A stretch of 64,000 nucleotides of DNA from Larix kaempferi (lineage: Eukaryota; Streptophyta; Pinopsida; Pinales; Pinaceae). The notes under the pieces are model-generated. The model was given only the letters and a program-made list of their open reading frames with translations. It was not told the DNA's origin and ran no database searches. The position numbers and the translations under genes were made by a program. The DNA is taken from the NCBI GenBank assembly GCA_027924585.1, contig BSBM01001025.1:310001-374000 (forward strand). The letters run 5' to 3'. Positions 1-11,746 of the stretch are shown here, one piece after another (position 1 is the first letter of the stretch; every line of letters starts with the position of its first letter).

Positions 1-1440
1 ACCCTAGTTCAGAATACTGTCCAAAAGATCCAGAAGTTTCAAAGTCAATTTTGAGGGGTCAAATTTTGGAGATTTCAAAATTGAAGTATGCTAGCTTGAT
101 CAGCTCAGCAAGGCACATCTTTCCATCCATTCAGAAGTGTGAAAGTCAAAGTTTGAATTTTTAGGGTTTTCTGACAAACCCTAATCGATCTCCAAATCCA
201 GTTTCAGGGGGAGATGAGGCTAAGGCCTTACATAAGAAGACTACAAGAAATCTCGACAGGTATGACTTAAGAAGATACAGGTATGTGTTGAAATCTATTC
301 ATGGTTAAGTTTGTTATATATTTGTCTTCATGTTATTGAGGTTAGTACAATTATGATTATTTGGTAATGAATGCATGTGAATTATACAAGGCATTCATTG
401 ATTAAGGTTATGACTCTTATGATTGTACTAATGCACTTATGGTGTTGTATGAGAATGATGTTGTCTGCTAACAAGATACAGGTACATCAAGAAAGACAAA
501 TCAAGTTCTACAACCATGATGACATGAATACAAAGACTCATCCATAATCTTTGATCACATAGAAACTCTACTTATGAGGTATGTATGAATTTTTTCTACT
601 ATGCTTAACCTATGAGATATGCAGGTTCTAGCACAAGGTCTCTAAATCATTGAAGAGAACAAAGAAGATATTGTTTGGGTATGTTAAGACATAACCAAGC
701 TTGATAATCCAGGTATGTTTTCCTATATCAAGTTAGAATCCTACTTTGTTAGGATCTTAGGTAAGTATACCTATGTATGAAATGATCATGACCATACATA
801 CTTAAGATTATCATGTTTTGATAGTATACTAATGAATGTATGATTGTGTATGAGATCATGAGGATGACACTAGTGCACAGTTGAGCATGCATAGTGGACC
901 AGGATGAATAGAAGTTCAAAGACATATAGAGATCAAGCAGGAGGAAACCACTCAACATAAAAGATAAGTATTTGAGTTTTTATTTGAATCTCTGAAATAG
1001 TAAATGATATTGCTTGTATGCATATTTGTATTCCTAGAATATATCATGCATAGTGTAAGCATTCATATAGCATTGAACATTATACTACTAATATGCATAT
1101 GATGGGTAAGATTGGACAAACATTCCATTGTTGTTTATCTAGAATGAAACCTCTTCGCTGACATGCTGAAAGCTGTGCACTCTCTTGACAGTATGTTCTG
1201 GTAAAGATGGAAGGCATCTAGATAGCCACTGTATGCATACATGATATGGAAAAGTGTTGTGCCAAGATATTGGTCAAGATAGTTGCATGACTATGTGAAT
1301 CATATCAGTATGCATAGTAGGTTATCATAATTTGATGATTATGAAGTATTACTAATCATGTGATTAAATTTGATTTGTAGAAAAGATCATGTGCTATGAT
1401 GATGAACATCGAACAAGTGATGGATGTTCAAACAAGAAGA
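1..1440 (+). other. Non-coding leader of Copia A with intron-like segments
   Basis: No credible ORF. The stretch alternates short purine-rich blocks with AT-rich blocks that begin GTATG and end in CAG or TAG. Examples are the breaks near 270, 480, 580-625, 680 and 715, and a segment from about 965 to 1380 that ends TTTGTAG. C2 (32970-35095) has the same order of blocks, and C1 has it on the - strand. They look like GT-AG introns, but no transcript supports splicing, and a decayed gag-protease-integrase region is equally possible. Confidence 0.5.
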
Positions 1441-2930
1441 CTTACAAATCAAACATGCTATAGAAGGCTCGTGGCTAGAAGATTCTCTTAGAAAGAGGAA
1501 GAGGATCATGACGAGATGTTTGCTCCAAGTGGCTCGATAAGACCATTCTCTTAATGGTGTAATTGAAGAAAGATCTGTATGGGCTCCCAGGATCGATAGT
1601 GATTTGATGAGCTTAATGATCACCATGGGTGATGCAGATTTCAACCTTTTGCTACAAGGTTGAAGATGGTGTCCATATACAGATGGAATTCTTCTCTTAG
1701 ATGGATGCAAGAAGGAACTCACCACAGAGTTTGAATGATCTTGAGGCTCATATTAGTAGGCCCATCTGACGAGAGATGGCATGGATAGATATGCAGAAGA
1801 ACACTCACTGCAGAGTGTAGATGATGTTCAGTCACAGAGGAGAAGCTGATAGCTTCTTGAAAAGCTTGGGCTTTACCAAAGTAAAGTTGATTCTAACCTT
1901 TACTTTAAGGTTATGGATGATAAACCTGTCATACTATTACTGTATGTGGATGATCTCTTTTTGACAAGGAATGAGAAACAGATCATGGAAAGCAAGAAGA
2001 AGCTAGCTACAAAACTTGATATGAAAGATCTCGGATTGATGAATTACTTCCTAGGATTGGAAGTATGGCAAGGATCAGAAGGAATATTTCTCAACTAGGG
2101 AAAGTATGCTGTGGAAATCTTGAAAAGATTTGATGTGTTGGAATGTACAACCATGGCCACTCTCATGGGTTCCAACTTGAGGTTGTTAGCTGATGACTCA
2201 TTAGAGTTAGTGGATGTAACTCTGTACAGACAGATTATTGGGTCATTGATGTATCTGACGAATACCAGGCCAGATATATGCTTTGCAGTGAACACCTTGA
2301 GTCAGTATCTAGTGGAATCTAGACGAGTTCACCTGATAGCTGCAAAGCATGTGATGAAGTACCTGAAGGGTATGATAGACTTTGGTCTATATTATTTTGG
2401 AGATCATGACTTCAGATTGTATGGCTACACAGATGTTGATTGGGTAGGAAGTGTATCAGATAGGAATAGCACATTGAGCGGATGTTATTGTCTTAGATTT
2501 TCCATGATCTCGTGGTTTAGTAGGAAGCAGTCTACTGTGGCTCTCAGGACAACCGAAACATAATATAGAGCTGCTTGCTCTACTAGCTGTGAAGCGATAT
2601 GGCTTCGAAAGATGTTATTAGGATTGTTTGACTTAGAGATGAACCCCACTGTGATCTTGTGTGACAACTAGATTTGTATCAAGATGACTGGGAATCTAGT
2701 GTTCCATGATAAGTCAAAGCACATAGAGATCTGATATATTTATATACAGGATATGGTGCAGAAGGAGCTATCAAGCTCGAGTATGTGAGCACTAACGAAC
2801 AAGTTGCTGATGTATTGACCAAAAAACTCTGTCTCGAGCAAAGTTTGAGTATGTTCGAGACAAGCTTGGTGTAGTTCAGAAGGACCCTCCTCGAAAGGGG
2901 GAGTGATTTGGTCGCTGATGATGAGATTTC
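1440..2930 (+). pseudogene. Copia A reverse transcriptase/RNase H remnant
   Basis: Copia-type reverse transcriptase and RNase H, broken by stops and deletions. The N-terminal part before about 1860 is compressed and barely readable. From 1913 a palm segment keeps the catalytic YVDD motif (1943-1954), followed by the conserved 'YFLGLEVWQ' block; an in-frame stop falls just before 2100. The 2111-2563 stretch covers the connection and the start of RNase H (TRPDICFAVNTLSQ, then a tether ending near GCYC). It runs on past a stop at 2561 through a degraded 'CDN...SKHIEI' RNase H tail to about 2900. Unlike C1 and C2, the second catalytic Asp of YxDD is kept, so A descends from a potentially active lineage. 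Confidence 0.85.
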
Positions 2931-2939
2931 CTGCATCGA

Positions 2940-3045
2940 CAGAAAGGTCGATGATGTGGATACATGTATTGATGATACCGATGGTGAGGTCGATGATGTG
3001 GATACATTTATTGGTGATACCGACGATGAGGTCGATGAGTGGTCC
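2940..3045 (+). repeat. About 54-bp direct repeat, two copies, in Copia A
   Basis: Two imperfect copies of a block containing 'gtcgatgatgtggataca' followed by 'gataccgatg'. They lie directly downstream of the RNase H remnant and begin the tandem-repeat region of element A. Confidence 0.6.
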
Positions 3046-3106
3046 TTAGACTTGGTCTAAGTTGACGAGTGGATTGTATCATCCTTGAACACATGTTCTA
3101 AAAGAG

Positions 3107-3470
3107 ATCCGTAGACATATGTCTCCGAGAAAGAAGTCCCTAGTGGACAAGAGGGATTGCATCATCCCTGGACTTCGGTCCCCTGAATTGATGCGTAGAC
3201 ATATGTCTCCGAGAAAGAAGTCCCTAGTGGACAAGAGGGATTGAATCATCCCTGGACTTCCATCCCCTGAATTGATCCGTAGACATATGTCTCCAAGAAA
3301 GAAGTCCCTAGTGGACGAAAGGGATTACATCATCCCTGGACTTCGGTCCCCTAAATTGATCCGTAGACATATGTATCCAAGAAAGAAGTCCCTAGTGGAC
3401 GAGAGGGATTGCATCATCCCTGGGCTTCAGTCCTTGAATTGACCCATAGACATCTGTCTCCAAAAATTGA
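3107..3470 (+). repeat. 84-bp tandem repeat, about four copies
   Basis: Unit starts at 3107, 3193, 3277 and 3361 give a period of 84-86 bp. Each unit contains 'cgtagacatatgtctcc', 'aagtccctagtggac' and 'ggattgcatcatccctgg'. A fifth, degraded unit follows to about 3470. No ORF spans it. Confidence 0.85.
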
Positions 3471-3509
3471 TGATAGGACTGCATCATCCTGAACAGTTGG
3501 TTCAAAATG

Positions 3510-3625
3510 TATGTGATAAATCTTAGATCTGTTCTAGGTCATATCCAGTATGAAAAAGGACTGGCTCTGTGGTGGTAAATCCTAGATCTGATCTAGGTCA
3601 CACCCAGTATGAAAAAGGACAGGCA
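3510..3625 (+). repeat. About 61-bp direct repeat, two copies
   Basis: Two copies of a block with 'taaatc(t/c)tagatctg', 'ctaggtca' and 'ccagtatgaaaaaggac', starting near 3512 and 3573. The phrase 'ccagtatgaaaaaggactgg' also occurs in the C2 array near 37950 and, reversed, in C1 near 5400, which links the arrays of the three Copia elements. Confidence 0.65.
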
Positions 3626-3955
3626 TTATGGTCAGGACTGCATCGTCCCTAGACATGGATTTGTCTTAATTGGATCAAGGACTGCATCATCCCTAGACAT
3701 GGATTTGTCTTAAATGGATCAAGGACTACATCATCCCTAGACATGGATTTGTCTTAAATGGATCAAGGACTGCATCATCCCTAGACATGGATTTGTCTTA
3801 AATGGATCAAGGACTCCATTGTCCCTAGACATGGATTTGTCTTAAATGGATCGAGGACTGCATCGTCCCTAGACATGGATTTGTCTTAAATGGATCAAGG
3901 ATTGCATCGTCCTTAGACATGGATTTGTGTTAAAAGGATCAAGATTGATCATCCT
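3626..3955 (+). repeat. 44-bp tandem repeat, about seven copies
   Basis: The unit is built on 'ggatcaaggactgcatcat' plus 'ccctagacatggatttgtct'. Copies repeat every 44 bp with few changes, and the last is degraded. Part of the array block between pol and the 3' LTR of Copia A. Confidence 0.85.
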
Positions 3956-4470
3956 GGGAATTGGATCTGGATTTCATCATCCATAGACATGGGACTTGTC
4001 TTAAAGTGATAAGGATTGATCATCCTGTAAGAAATATCTGGATTGTATCGTCCATAAACATGAGAGATGTCTTAAAGTGAGCAGGATTGATCATCCTGGG
4101 AATTGGATCTGGATTGTATCGTCCATAGACATGAGAGATGTCTTAAAGTGAGCAGGATTGATCATCCTAGGAATTGGATCTAGATTGTATCGTCCATAGA
4201 CATGAGAGATGTATTAAAAGGATCAAGATTGATCATCCTGTAAGTAGATCTGGATTCCATCGTCCATAGACATGAGACTTGTCTTAAAGTGAGCAGGATT
4301 GATCATCCTGGAATTGGATAATGTGTAGACCGAGATGATCCAGATGCTGTAGGTCGAGATGATCCAGATGCTATAGATCGAGATGATGATGTTGATCATG
4401 ATGATCCAGATGTTGATGTTGATCGAGATGACCCAGATGATGCTGTTGATTGTGATGATCATATGATGAT
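3950..4470 (+). repeat. About 70-bp tandem repeats grading into GATGATC repeats
   Basis: About five copies of a unit with 'aggattgatcatcctg', 'ggatctggattgtatcgtcc' and 'atagacatgagagatgtctt'. From about 4320 these give way to short repeats of 'cgagatgatccagatg' type. The repeats fill the space up to the C1 insertion site. Confidence 0.75.
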
Positions 4471-4630
4471 GATGCCGCTTATCATGATCAAGAGATCTAG
4501 ATGATGATGTTGATCATAGGATCCGATGATGATGATGCTATAGTTGTTCAAGTGCTACAGAATATGAAGACTCAGTACTGAAGGTGTTGATGTTCCAGTA
4601 TTGAAGATGTTCCAGTAACTGCTTGAGTTA

Positions 4631-4635
4631 CTGAT
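4631..4635. repeat. Target-site duplication CTGAT, left copy, for C1
   Basis: CTGAT directly precedes the TGTTAAATTTTC terminus of C1 and recurs exactly at 11648-11652 after its other terminus. This is a perfect 5-bp duplication, as expected for Copia integrase. Confidence 0.9.
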
Positions 4636-5229
4636 TGTTAAATTTTCAGAATTTACTTCAATCTGATCTAGGATCTTAACTGAGAGAACAACATGTACAA
4701 CATATCTACAGCATATCAATCATGGAGACAATAATGCAAGCACACAAGAGACACAAAGATTTACTTGGGGAAAACCATAAAGGTGAAAAACCCCAATAAC
4801 TTCCTCAGAGATAGATAGAGCAATGATACAACCAAGAGATAACCTAGCAGCAGATCCTCCTCCTCCATAAGTGCGCCACTCCTCCTTGAGTGCATGTGTG
4901 AGAAGTGAGTGAGAAAATAGAGTGCCTCCCACACTCTATTTATACTTGACTTGACTTGCCTTTTTACCTAACTCATGTAGGCTCGAACTTAACCACATAA
5001 CATAATGTTCAGTGGGCCGACCCCCAATAGGGTGGTCTAATAACCCTTTGACCCACATGACTTATACAGGGCTGACCCCAAACAAGGTGGTCTAATAACC
5101 CATCAAGTATAAGTTACGACAATTACAATATAAACGACGACACTTCCTTATAGAGGAATAATACCATCTCTATAGGAATACAATATACATATATGTGAAA
5201 TACATTCCAAAGTTACATATACATCAACA
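4636..5229 (-). repeat. 3' LTR of C1
   Basis: 594 bp, ending TGTTGATG...TTTAACA on the - strand. It carries a TATAAATA box (4937-4944, - strand). It lacks the 44-bp internal duplication present in the C1 5' LTR and in both C2 LTRs, and has a 12-bp extra block near 4700. The purine tract 'agttaagagggag' (- strand) abuts it at 5230. Confidence 0.92.
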
Positions 5230-5460
5230 CTCCCTCTTAACTAGGAAAGTATTTCTCAGCACAGTTCTTCTAGCACAAGTCATCTTCTCTGGATCATCGT
5301 CACTGGATAATCGTCATCGAGTCATCATTATCGTCACTGCTGCTGCTAACTCAATCAATCTCTGAATCTACTCATCATAGGAAGTTCTATAGAGCCAGTC
5401 CTTTTTCATACTGGATGTAGGCCCACCACCTGCAGGTCTTCGTCATCACTAGCCATACTG
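5230..5460 (-). other. PPT and 3' untranslated stretch of C1
   Basis: Begins with the polypurine tract and continues with sequence matching the C2 segment at 37900-38134 (opposite strand), including the 'ccagtatgaaaaaggactgg' block. No ORF. Confidence 0.7.
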
Positions 5461-6000
5461 TGGAATCCTCAGGACTTATTACGTGCGTCACAAAACCTCG
5501 AAAGATCATCCCAGGATGTTACGAGTACACAACTCCGACCTGTAGGATCTCCCAGGGTGCTATTACATGTGACGCCACCACAAAACCTTGAAAGAGCATC
5601 CTTGGATGTTACGGGTACACAACTCCAACCTGAAGGATCTCCTAGGGCACAAATTACATGTGGTCACCACAAAACCTAGCAAGATCATCTCAGGATGATA
5701 CGGGTACACAACTCCGACCTGAAATCTCCCAGGGCACAAATTACATGTGGTCATGGCAAAACCTCGAAAGAGCATCTCAGGATGTTACGGGTACACAACT
5801 CCGACCTGAAATCTCCTAGGGCCCAAATTACATGCCATAGGACAAAACCTCGCAAGAGCATCCCAGGGTGTTACGGGTACACAACTCTGACCTGAAGGAT
5901 CTCCCAGGGCACAAATTACATGTCCTCCCAGAGCAATGTCTCGAAAGAGCATCCCAGGCTGTTACGGGTACACAACTCCAACCTATACGATCTCCCAGAC
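5460..6000 (-). repeat. Tandem repeats of about 90 bp in C1
   Basis: About five to six imperfect units, each with 'ggatgttacgggtacacaac', 'tccgacctgaa', 'atctcccagggcacaaatt' and 'acaaaacctcgaaagagcat' (+ strand text). Short ORFs across it only mirror the periodicity. C2 carries a related array at 37270-37900. Confidence 0.85.
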
Positions 6001-6059
6001 ATGCTCCTCTGCACAACCTGATCCACGGCCACAAAGTATCATCCTGATACTCACCATAC

Positions 6060-6660
6060 ATCAACCTGATGTACACATGATCATCCTGATCATCATCACT
6101 GCAACGTCCTGCTGCATGTCATCTGGAGCAACATCCTGAAGCTCGTTATCCATGATCATCCTGATCATCACTGCAACATCCTGCTGCATGTCATTTGGAG
6201 CAACATCCTGAAGCTCGTCATCCATGATCATCCTGATCATCACTGCAACATCCTGCTACATGTCATCATACATGATCCACCTGATCATCAATGCATCTAC
6301 CTGATGCATACCAAGTATCTATCTGATACATATCATCATACATGATCCTCCTGATCATACAATGTATCCACCTGATACAAATGCATATCACCATACATGA
6401 TCCACCTGATCATCAATGCATCTACCTGATGCATTTATAGATACATGATACATATCACCATACATGATCCACCTGATCATCAATGCATCTACCTGATGCA
6501 TATACAGATACATGATACATAAAAATGATCCAACTGATCATATCCAGCATCCAACATGATGCGTACATACATAAAAATGATCCAACTGATCATATCCAGC
6601 ATCCAACATGATGCGTACATACATACATAAAAATGATCCAACTGATCATATCCAAGCAGA
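6060..6660 (-). repeat. TGATCA/ATGCAT-rich tandem repeats in C1
   Basis: Several short repeat families in a row. They are a block of about 67 bp around 'atcctgatcatcactgcaac' (6070-6260), units with 'catgatccacctgatcatca' (6270-6500), and about 50-bp units with 'aaaaatgatccaactgatca' (6520-6650). Nearly every unit contains the palindrome TGATCA. The counterpart in C2 is 36780-37250. Confidence 0.8.
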
Positions 6661-6764
6661 AACCAGAACATCATCCTGATGCTCATCATCCAGTGCTTAC
6701 ATCCACAGCCATGTGAAGGATCCTCCTTCCAACATGCTTGGAATGGCTTCAGCAAATGTGTCCA

Positions 6765-7990
6765 TCACTTCTTCCTCGAAGTGTCCTCGATCTGAAGAAT
6801 GCCAAGCCTCTCTCTGAAGTACTCGAACTTCACCCTGGCTAGTGGCTTCGTCAGCACATCTGCAATCTGCTCGTCTGTCGCAACATATAGGAGATTCACA
6901 GCTCCTCTCTGCACCATATCCCTGATATAGTGATATTTGATCTCTATGTGTTTCGACCTGTTATGAAACACTGGGTTCTCGGACAGCTTCACACAACTCT
7001 GGTTATCACAGAAGATACCAGTAGCCTCCAACGGGAGATCAAATAGCTTAGACAGTAGCTTCCATAGCCATACTGCCTCACAACTAGCTGAACAGGCTGC
7101 AACATGCTCTGCCTCAGCTATACTTAGTGCTACACAGGACTGCTTCCTGCTAAACCAAGAGATCACACCCGATCCCATACTGAAGCAACACCCAGATGTG
7201 CTCTTCCTATCTGCAGCACTGCCAGCCCAATCTGAATCAACATAACCCTGCAGGTTAAACTTTTGATTTTCCTCATACCTGAGCCCATAATCCACTGTAC
7301 CCTTCAGGTACCTCAGAACATGCTTTACAGTAACCAGGTGAACACTCCTCGGATCCGTCAGGAACTGGCTCAATGTGTTCACAACAAAGCAAATGTCTGG
7401 TCGTGTGTTCGTTAGGTACATCAAGGACCCAATCATCTGACAATACATAGAGACATCAACTGACTCAGATGAAGCATCACATAGAAGCTTCAGATTTGAT
7501 GCCATAGGTGTGGCCATGGCCTTGTAGTCCATCATCCCGAACCTCTTCAGGATCTCTACTGCATACTTCCCTTGTCCAAGGAAGATTCCATCACTCTGCC
7601 ACACCTCCATGCCAAAAACAAATAGTGCATCACCCCAAGTTCTTCATCTCGAACTCGGCAGTAAGCTTCCACTGCATGTCGGCAATCAATCTATCTTCAC
7701 CTGTAACAAACAGGTTATCCGCATATGACTATTCAAGAAAGCTGTCTTGAAATCCATCTATTGTATCTTCTATTTCATCACTTTCATATTTCTCTATGCT
7801 GCCATCTGCAGCATGCTTGATCTTGATAGATCCATATGGAAGTCATAACAAACTTCCCTTTAGGTCTTGGGACTACATCCCAAACATCATTATTCATGAT
7901 CGACGGATCATGGCATTCCATTTCTTCATCCCAGATCCTGGGAACTTCAATATCTTCAATAGATATCTTTGTTGCTGGAACAAATGTTGT
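6765..7990 (-). pseudogene. C1 reverse transcriptase/RNase H, truncated
   Basis: An open stretch of 281 codons (7610 to 6765) covers the late reverse transcriptase block (MEVWQSDGIFLGQGKYAVEI), the TRPDICFVVNTLSQ block and a full-length RNase H with an ordinary Copia C-terminus (IADVLTKPLARVKFEYFRE). Further 5' the frame is broken. The palm motif reads Y-A-D-N at 7725-7714 rather than Y-x-D-D. Just before it about 250 bp present in C2 are missing, so fingers and palm are deleted. The region to about 7990 matches the N-terminal start in C2 (near 35180). It cannot make active enzyme. C2 has the same Asn change, so it was inherited. Confidence 0.9.
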
Positions 7991-10900
7991 AGTCCTTTTG
8001 TAGGTGAAGATATACGGTCTTTCCTACAAAACAGGTTAAATTGCATGATTAGAAACATCTCATAAATTTCAGAACAAATTCTTACACATAAAGAAATATG
8101 TCATACAATCATGCAATTATCTTAGCCAATGCTTCAATACAACATTTATCCATATCCCGTAACTTTCTAGATGCCTTCCAATCTCTACCATAACATTGTT
8201 AAGAGTGTGCACAACTCCCAACATGTCAGCAAAGAGGTTTCATTCTAGATAAGTAGCAATGGAATGTTGTACAGTGCCATAGGCCACTTACCCATGTATA
8301 TTAGTAGTATACTGTTCATTAATGCAACTATTCTACTATGCACAATACATATCCTAAGTCTAGGAACATGAGCATATACATTATAGAACAGTATTATTTA
8401 AGAAATGACAATTCAAATACTTATCTTTGTTTGTTCGTTGGGTGGACTCCCTCCGAGTCTTCGCTTCCTTGCAAGACCTACTGGAGTCCTAATCTGAAAT
8501 AGCTTCTTCTACACCTTTTGATGTGGAATGTAGAGAGATGGTCAACTCCCTCTGAATATCTGCATCCTTGCATAAACCACTGGAGTGTACTCCCTCTTGA
8601 TCTTTGCTTCCTGGATTACCTGTTCTTGAACTCATATTCATCCTTGGTCCCTATGCATGCTTATTAGTATCATGATTGTGTTATCCTTGTGATCTCATAT
8701 AAAAACACAATAATCTCAAGCATGTATAGTCATGATCATTTTAAGCAGAAATAATAAGCATTAGCATTCAAGGTTAATGTAGTATTCTTATGGTTAGTCA
8801 AATCATAAGAAACATAACATGTCTAAACCTGTAATTACTCAAACCTATGACTCTTCAGGTTAGTTGAATCATCAATCAAGATAAGAGATATAAAATGCAT
8901 AAAACCTGTGATTATTCAAACCTATACCATCATGATTCTTCTGGTTAGTCATATCATCAATTATGGTAAGAAACATAATATGCATACAATCATGATTATT
9001 CAAACCTATGACTTCATGAATAATCATTATCAACAACAGTATAAGATCCTAACACAAGGTAGGATTCTATCTTGATATAGGAAAAACATACCTGGATTAG
9101 CATGCTAGCTATTTATGTCTAACATACTCACATGATGTCTTCTTGTTCTTCTTCAATGACTTGTGCTAGTAACCTGTATATCTCATAGGTTAACTATTAC
9201 AAAACCAAGTTATACATACCTCGTAAATGGATCTTCTATGAGATCCATGACAATGGATGAATCTTTGTCCTCATGTTATCATGATCATATGTTCTTGGAC
9301 TAGAACATGATTTGTCTTTCTTGGTGTACCTTTCATGTTAGTAGACAACATAAACCTCATACAACACCATAATGCATTAGTACAATCATAAGTGTCAACA
9401 CCCTAACCAATGAATATCTTCTATCATGCATTCATAATTTTTTTAAGGTGATACGACAAATCTAAAATCAAAATTGTACTAACCGTAATAACATGAAGAC
9501 AAACATACCATAAACTTAATCATGGAAAAATCTCAAAACATACCTCGATGAGTCATACCTGTCGAGATCGCTTGTAATCTTCTTATGTAAAGCCTTAGCC
9601 TTATCTCCCTCTGAAACAAGAACTCCTTCACTTATGCAGGTGTCCAATACATCTTCTTCTAGGATTAACCCTATCCACTTGATTTGCAAGAACTGGACCT
9701 AGAGATGGATATGGGTTTGTCAGAGAAACCCCAAAAATTCAAACTTTGAATTTCAAACTTCCGAAAGGATAGAAATATGCGCCTTGATGAGCTGATCAAA
9801 CTGGTATATTCAGAATTTGAAAACTACAAAGTTTCACTCCTCAATTTTGCCTTTGAAACTTCCGGATTCACTGGACGTGACCCTGAACTGGGGTTTGATG
9901 AAGCCCACTCTTCTTCCCAATCAAAAGGTTTGATCCAAAGCTCTAAGCTTCTATTTTTCTAAGGAGCTTCCAGCCGTGGTCACAGATTTCAAAAATTCCC
10001 ATTTTTACAAAAGCCCTAATTTTCCACTTTTTTTTATCAAAGTCCCGAACTAGGGTTTGATCAAGCCCGGCCTTCTTCCCAACCAAAAATACTGATCTTG
10101 GTCTCTAAATTTCTATTTTGATGAGTATCATCGAGCCGTGGTCTCGGATTACAAAAATTCCAACTTTCTACGAAGCCCTAAATTCCGGAAGCCATGAATG
10201 AAGTACTCAAAAATAATTCTGTTTTGACAGAAATATGTACCTGATTGTTTCTGGTGTACCTCCAAATTTTTTGATCCACAGGGTCTGAAAAAGTTTTCTG
10301 AGATAGCCTGACCTATTATTTTTCCATCCTGATAGGTCTGACCTCAATTGGATACTCTGAGAGAGAGTTATGCCAAATGTCGCAACGTGACCTGTTTTGG
10401 GATAATACATGAGATCGAACTTGTACGGCGTGCGACGTGTCACTGTTTCAACTTCGGCCTCTAAAAACGTTTTTTGAGATAGCTAGGCCTGTTATATTTC
10501 CATCCTGATAGGTCTGACCTCAATTGGATTCTCTAAGAGAGAGTTATGCCAAGTGTCGCAACGTGACCTGTTTATGGGATAATACAGGAGAGCAAACTTG
10601 TACGGCGTGCCACGTGTAACTGGTTCAACTTCGGCCTCTGCAAAAATTTTCTGAGATAGTACAGTCTGTGTACTACTTATCACTTTTTACTAAATTTCAT
10701 TTGGAGCTTCCTATCCCAAGTTATGACCTTTTTCCCAAGGTCACCTGATTTTGACTCAGATCTGGAAGAGGCAGAAACCCTATATTGCACAGATCATAAA
10801 TCACAAAGTACAATGAATTAGAGGTTTTCCTTGGGACACAAGGTACCTGGATATTTAATATTCATCCTGTAACAATTTCAGATCCGAAAAATTCGCCCAA

Positions 10901-11009
10901 ACGGATTTATAGCGAAAGTGCTACGATGACTTGTTTTTTCTATATCAAGCCCTAGCATCGTAAGTGCAACAAGTGTCATACATGCCATATCATGCCTTCT
11001 TTCAGGCTA
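7990..11009 (-). other. Long non-coding leader of C1
   Basis: About 3 kb without a believable ORF, between the PBS and the reverse transcriptase remnant. It matches, in reverse, the leader of C2 (31685-35180) and the window start (A). It includes the alternating blocks with GTATG...CAG-like borders (8400-9600) and the segment with two related copies of 'gataggtctgacctcaattg' at 10330 and 10508, which together form an imperfect direct repeat of about 180 bp (10260-10680). Confidence 0.65.
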
Positions 11010-11021
11010 GCTCTGATACCA
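11010..11021 (-). other. Primer-binding site of C1
   Basis: On the - strand this reads TGGTATCAGAGC, directly after the LTR end. It is the usual PBS complementary to the 3' end of initiator methionine tRNA, which primes minus-strand DNA synthesis in most plant Copia elements. Confidence 0.92.
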
Positions 11022-11647
11022 TGTTAAATTTTCAGAATTTACTTCAATATGATCTAGGATCTTAACTAAGAGAACAACATGTACAGCATATCAATCATGG
11101 AGACAATAATGCAAGCACACAAGAGACACAAAGATTTACTTGGGGAAAACCATAAAGGTGAAAAACCCAATAACTTCCTCAGAGATAGATAGAGCAATGA
11201 TACAACCAAGAGATAACCTAGCAGCAGATCCTCCTCCTCCATAAGTGCACCACTCCTCCTTGAGTGCATGTGTGAGAAGTGAGTGAGAAAATAGAGTGCC
11301 TCCCGCACTCTATTTATACTTGACTTGACTTGCCTTTTTACCTAACTCATGTAGGCTCGAACTTAACCACATAACATAATGCTGAGTGAGCCGACCCCCA
11401 ATAGGGTGGTCTAATAACCCTTTGACCCACATGGCCGACCCCCAATAGGGTGGTCTAATAACCCTTTGACCCACATGACTTATACAGGGCCGACCCCAAA
11501 CAAGGTGGTCTAATAACCCATCAAGTATAAGTTACGACACTTACAATATAAATGACGACACTTCCTTATAGAGGAATAATACCATCTCTATAGGAATACA
11601 ATATACATATATGTGAAATACATTCCAAAGTTACATATACATCAACA
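11022..11647 (-). repeat. 5' LTR of C1 with promoter
   Basis: 626 bp, TGTTGATG...TTTAACA on the - strand. The TATAAATA box is at 11318-11311. Overlapping it is a perfect inverted repeat, 'aaatagagtgc' (11289-11299) and 'gcactctattt' (11305-11315). A 44-bp block with 'cgacccccaatagggtggtc' is tandemly duplicated near 11393-11480; the 3' LTR has only one copy. Confidence 0.92.
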
Positions 11648-11652
11648 CTGAT
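11648..11652. repeat. Target-site duplication CTGAT, right copy, for C1
   Basis: Exact partner of 4631-4635. Sequence of element A resumes here. Confidence 0.9.
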
Positions 11653-11746
11653 GATGTTGAGAAAGATTCCAATGATTTATAGATGTATCATGTATGATGT
11701 TGATGACTCCTTGCTCGTGCAGATGTTGTTATAATATCCTTCTCGT

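Larger units (their letters stand above)
4636..11647 (-). mobile_element. Copia LTR retrotransposon C1, nested in A
   Basis: A complete-ended 7.0-kb Copia element read right to left. Order: 5' LTR (11022-11647), PBS matching the methionine initiator tRNA class (11010-11021), long non-coding leader, truncated reverse transcriptase/RNase H (6765 to about 7990), tandem arrays (about 5460-6660), purine tract next to 5230, and 3' LTR (4636-5229). A perfect TSD (CTGAT) flanks it. Gag and protease are not recognisable and integrase is at most a vestige, so it is non-autonomous. It belongs to the same family as C2. Confidence 0.95.

Noticed and set aside
1387-1725. 112-codon - strand ORF near the A polymerase remnant
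   Set aside because: It is antisense to decayed reverse transcriptase sequence, with no similarity to a protein and no counterpart in C1 or C2.
3107-4320. CRISPR-like array of regular repeats
   Set aside because: Units are contiguous with no unique spacers, and the context is a plant retrotransposon.
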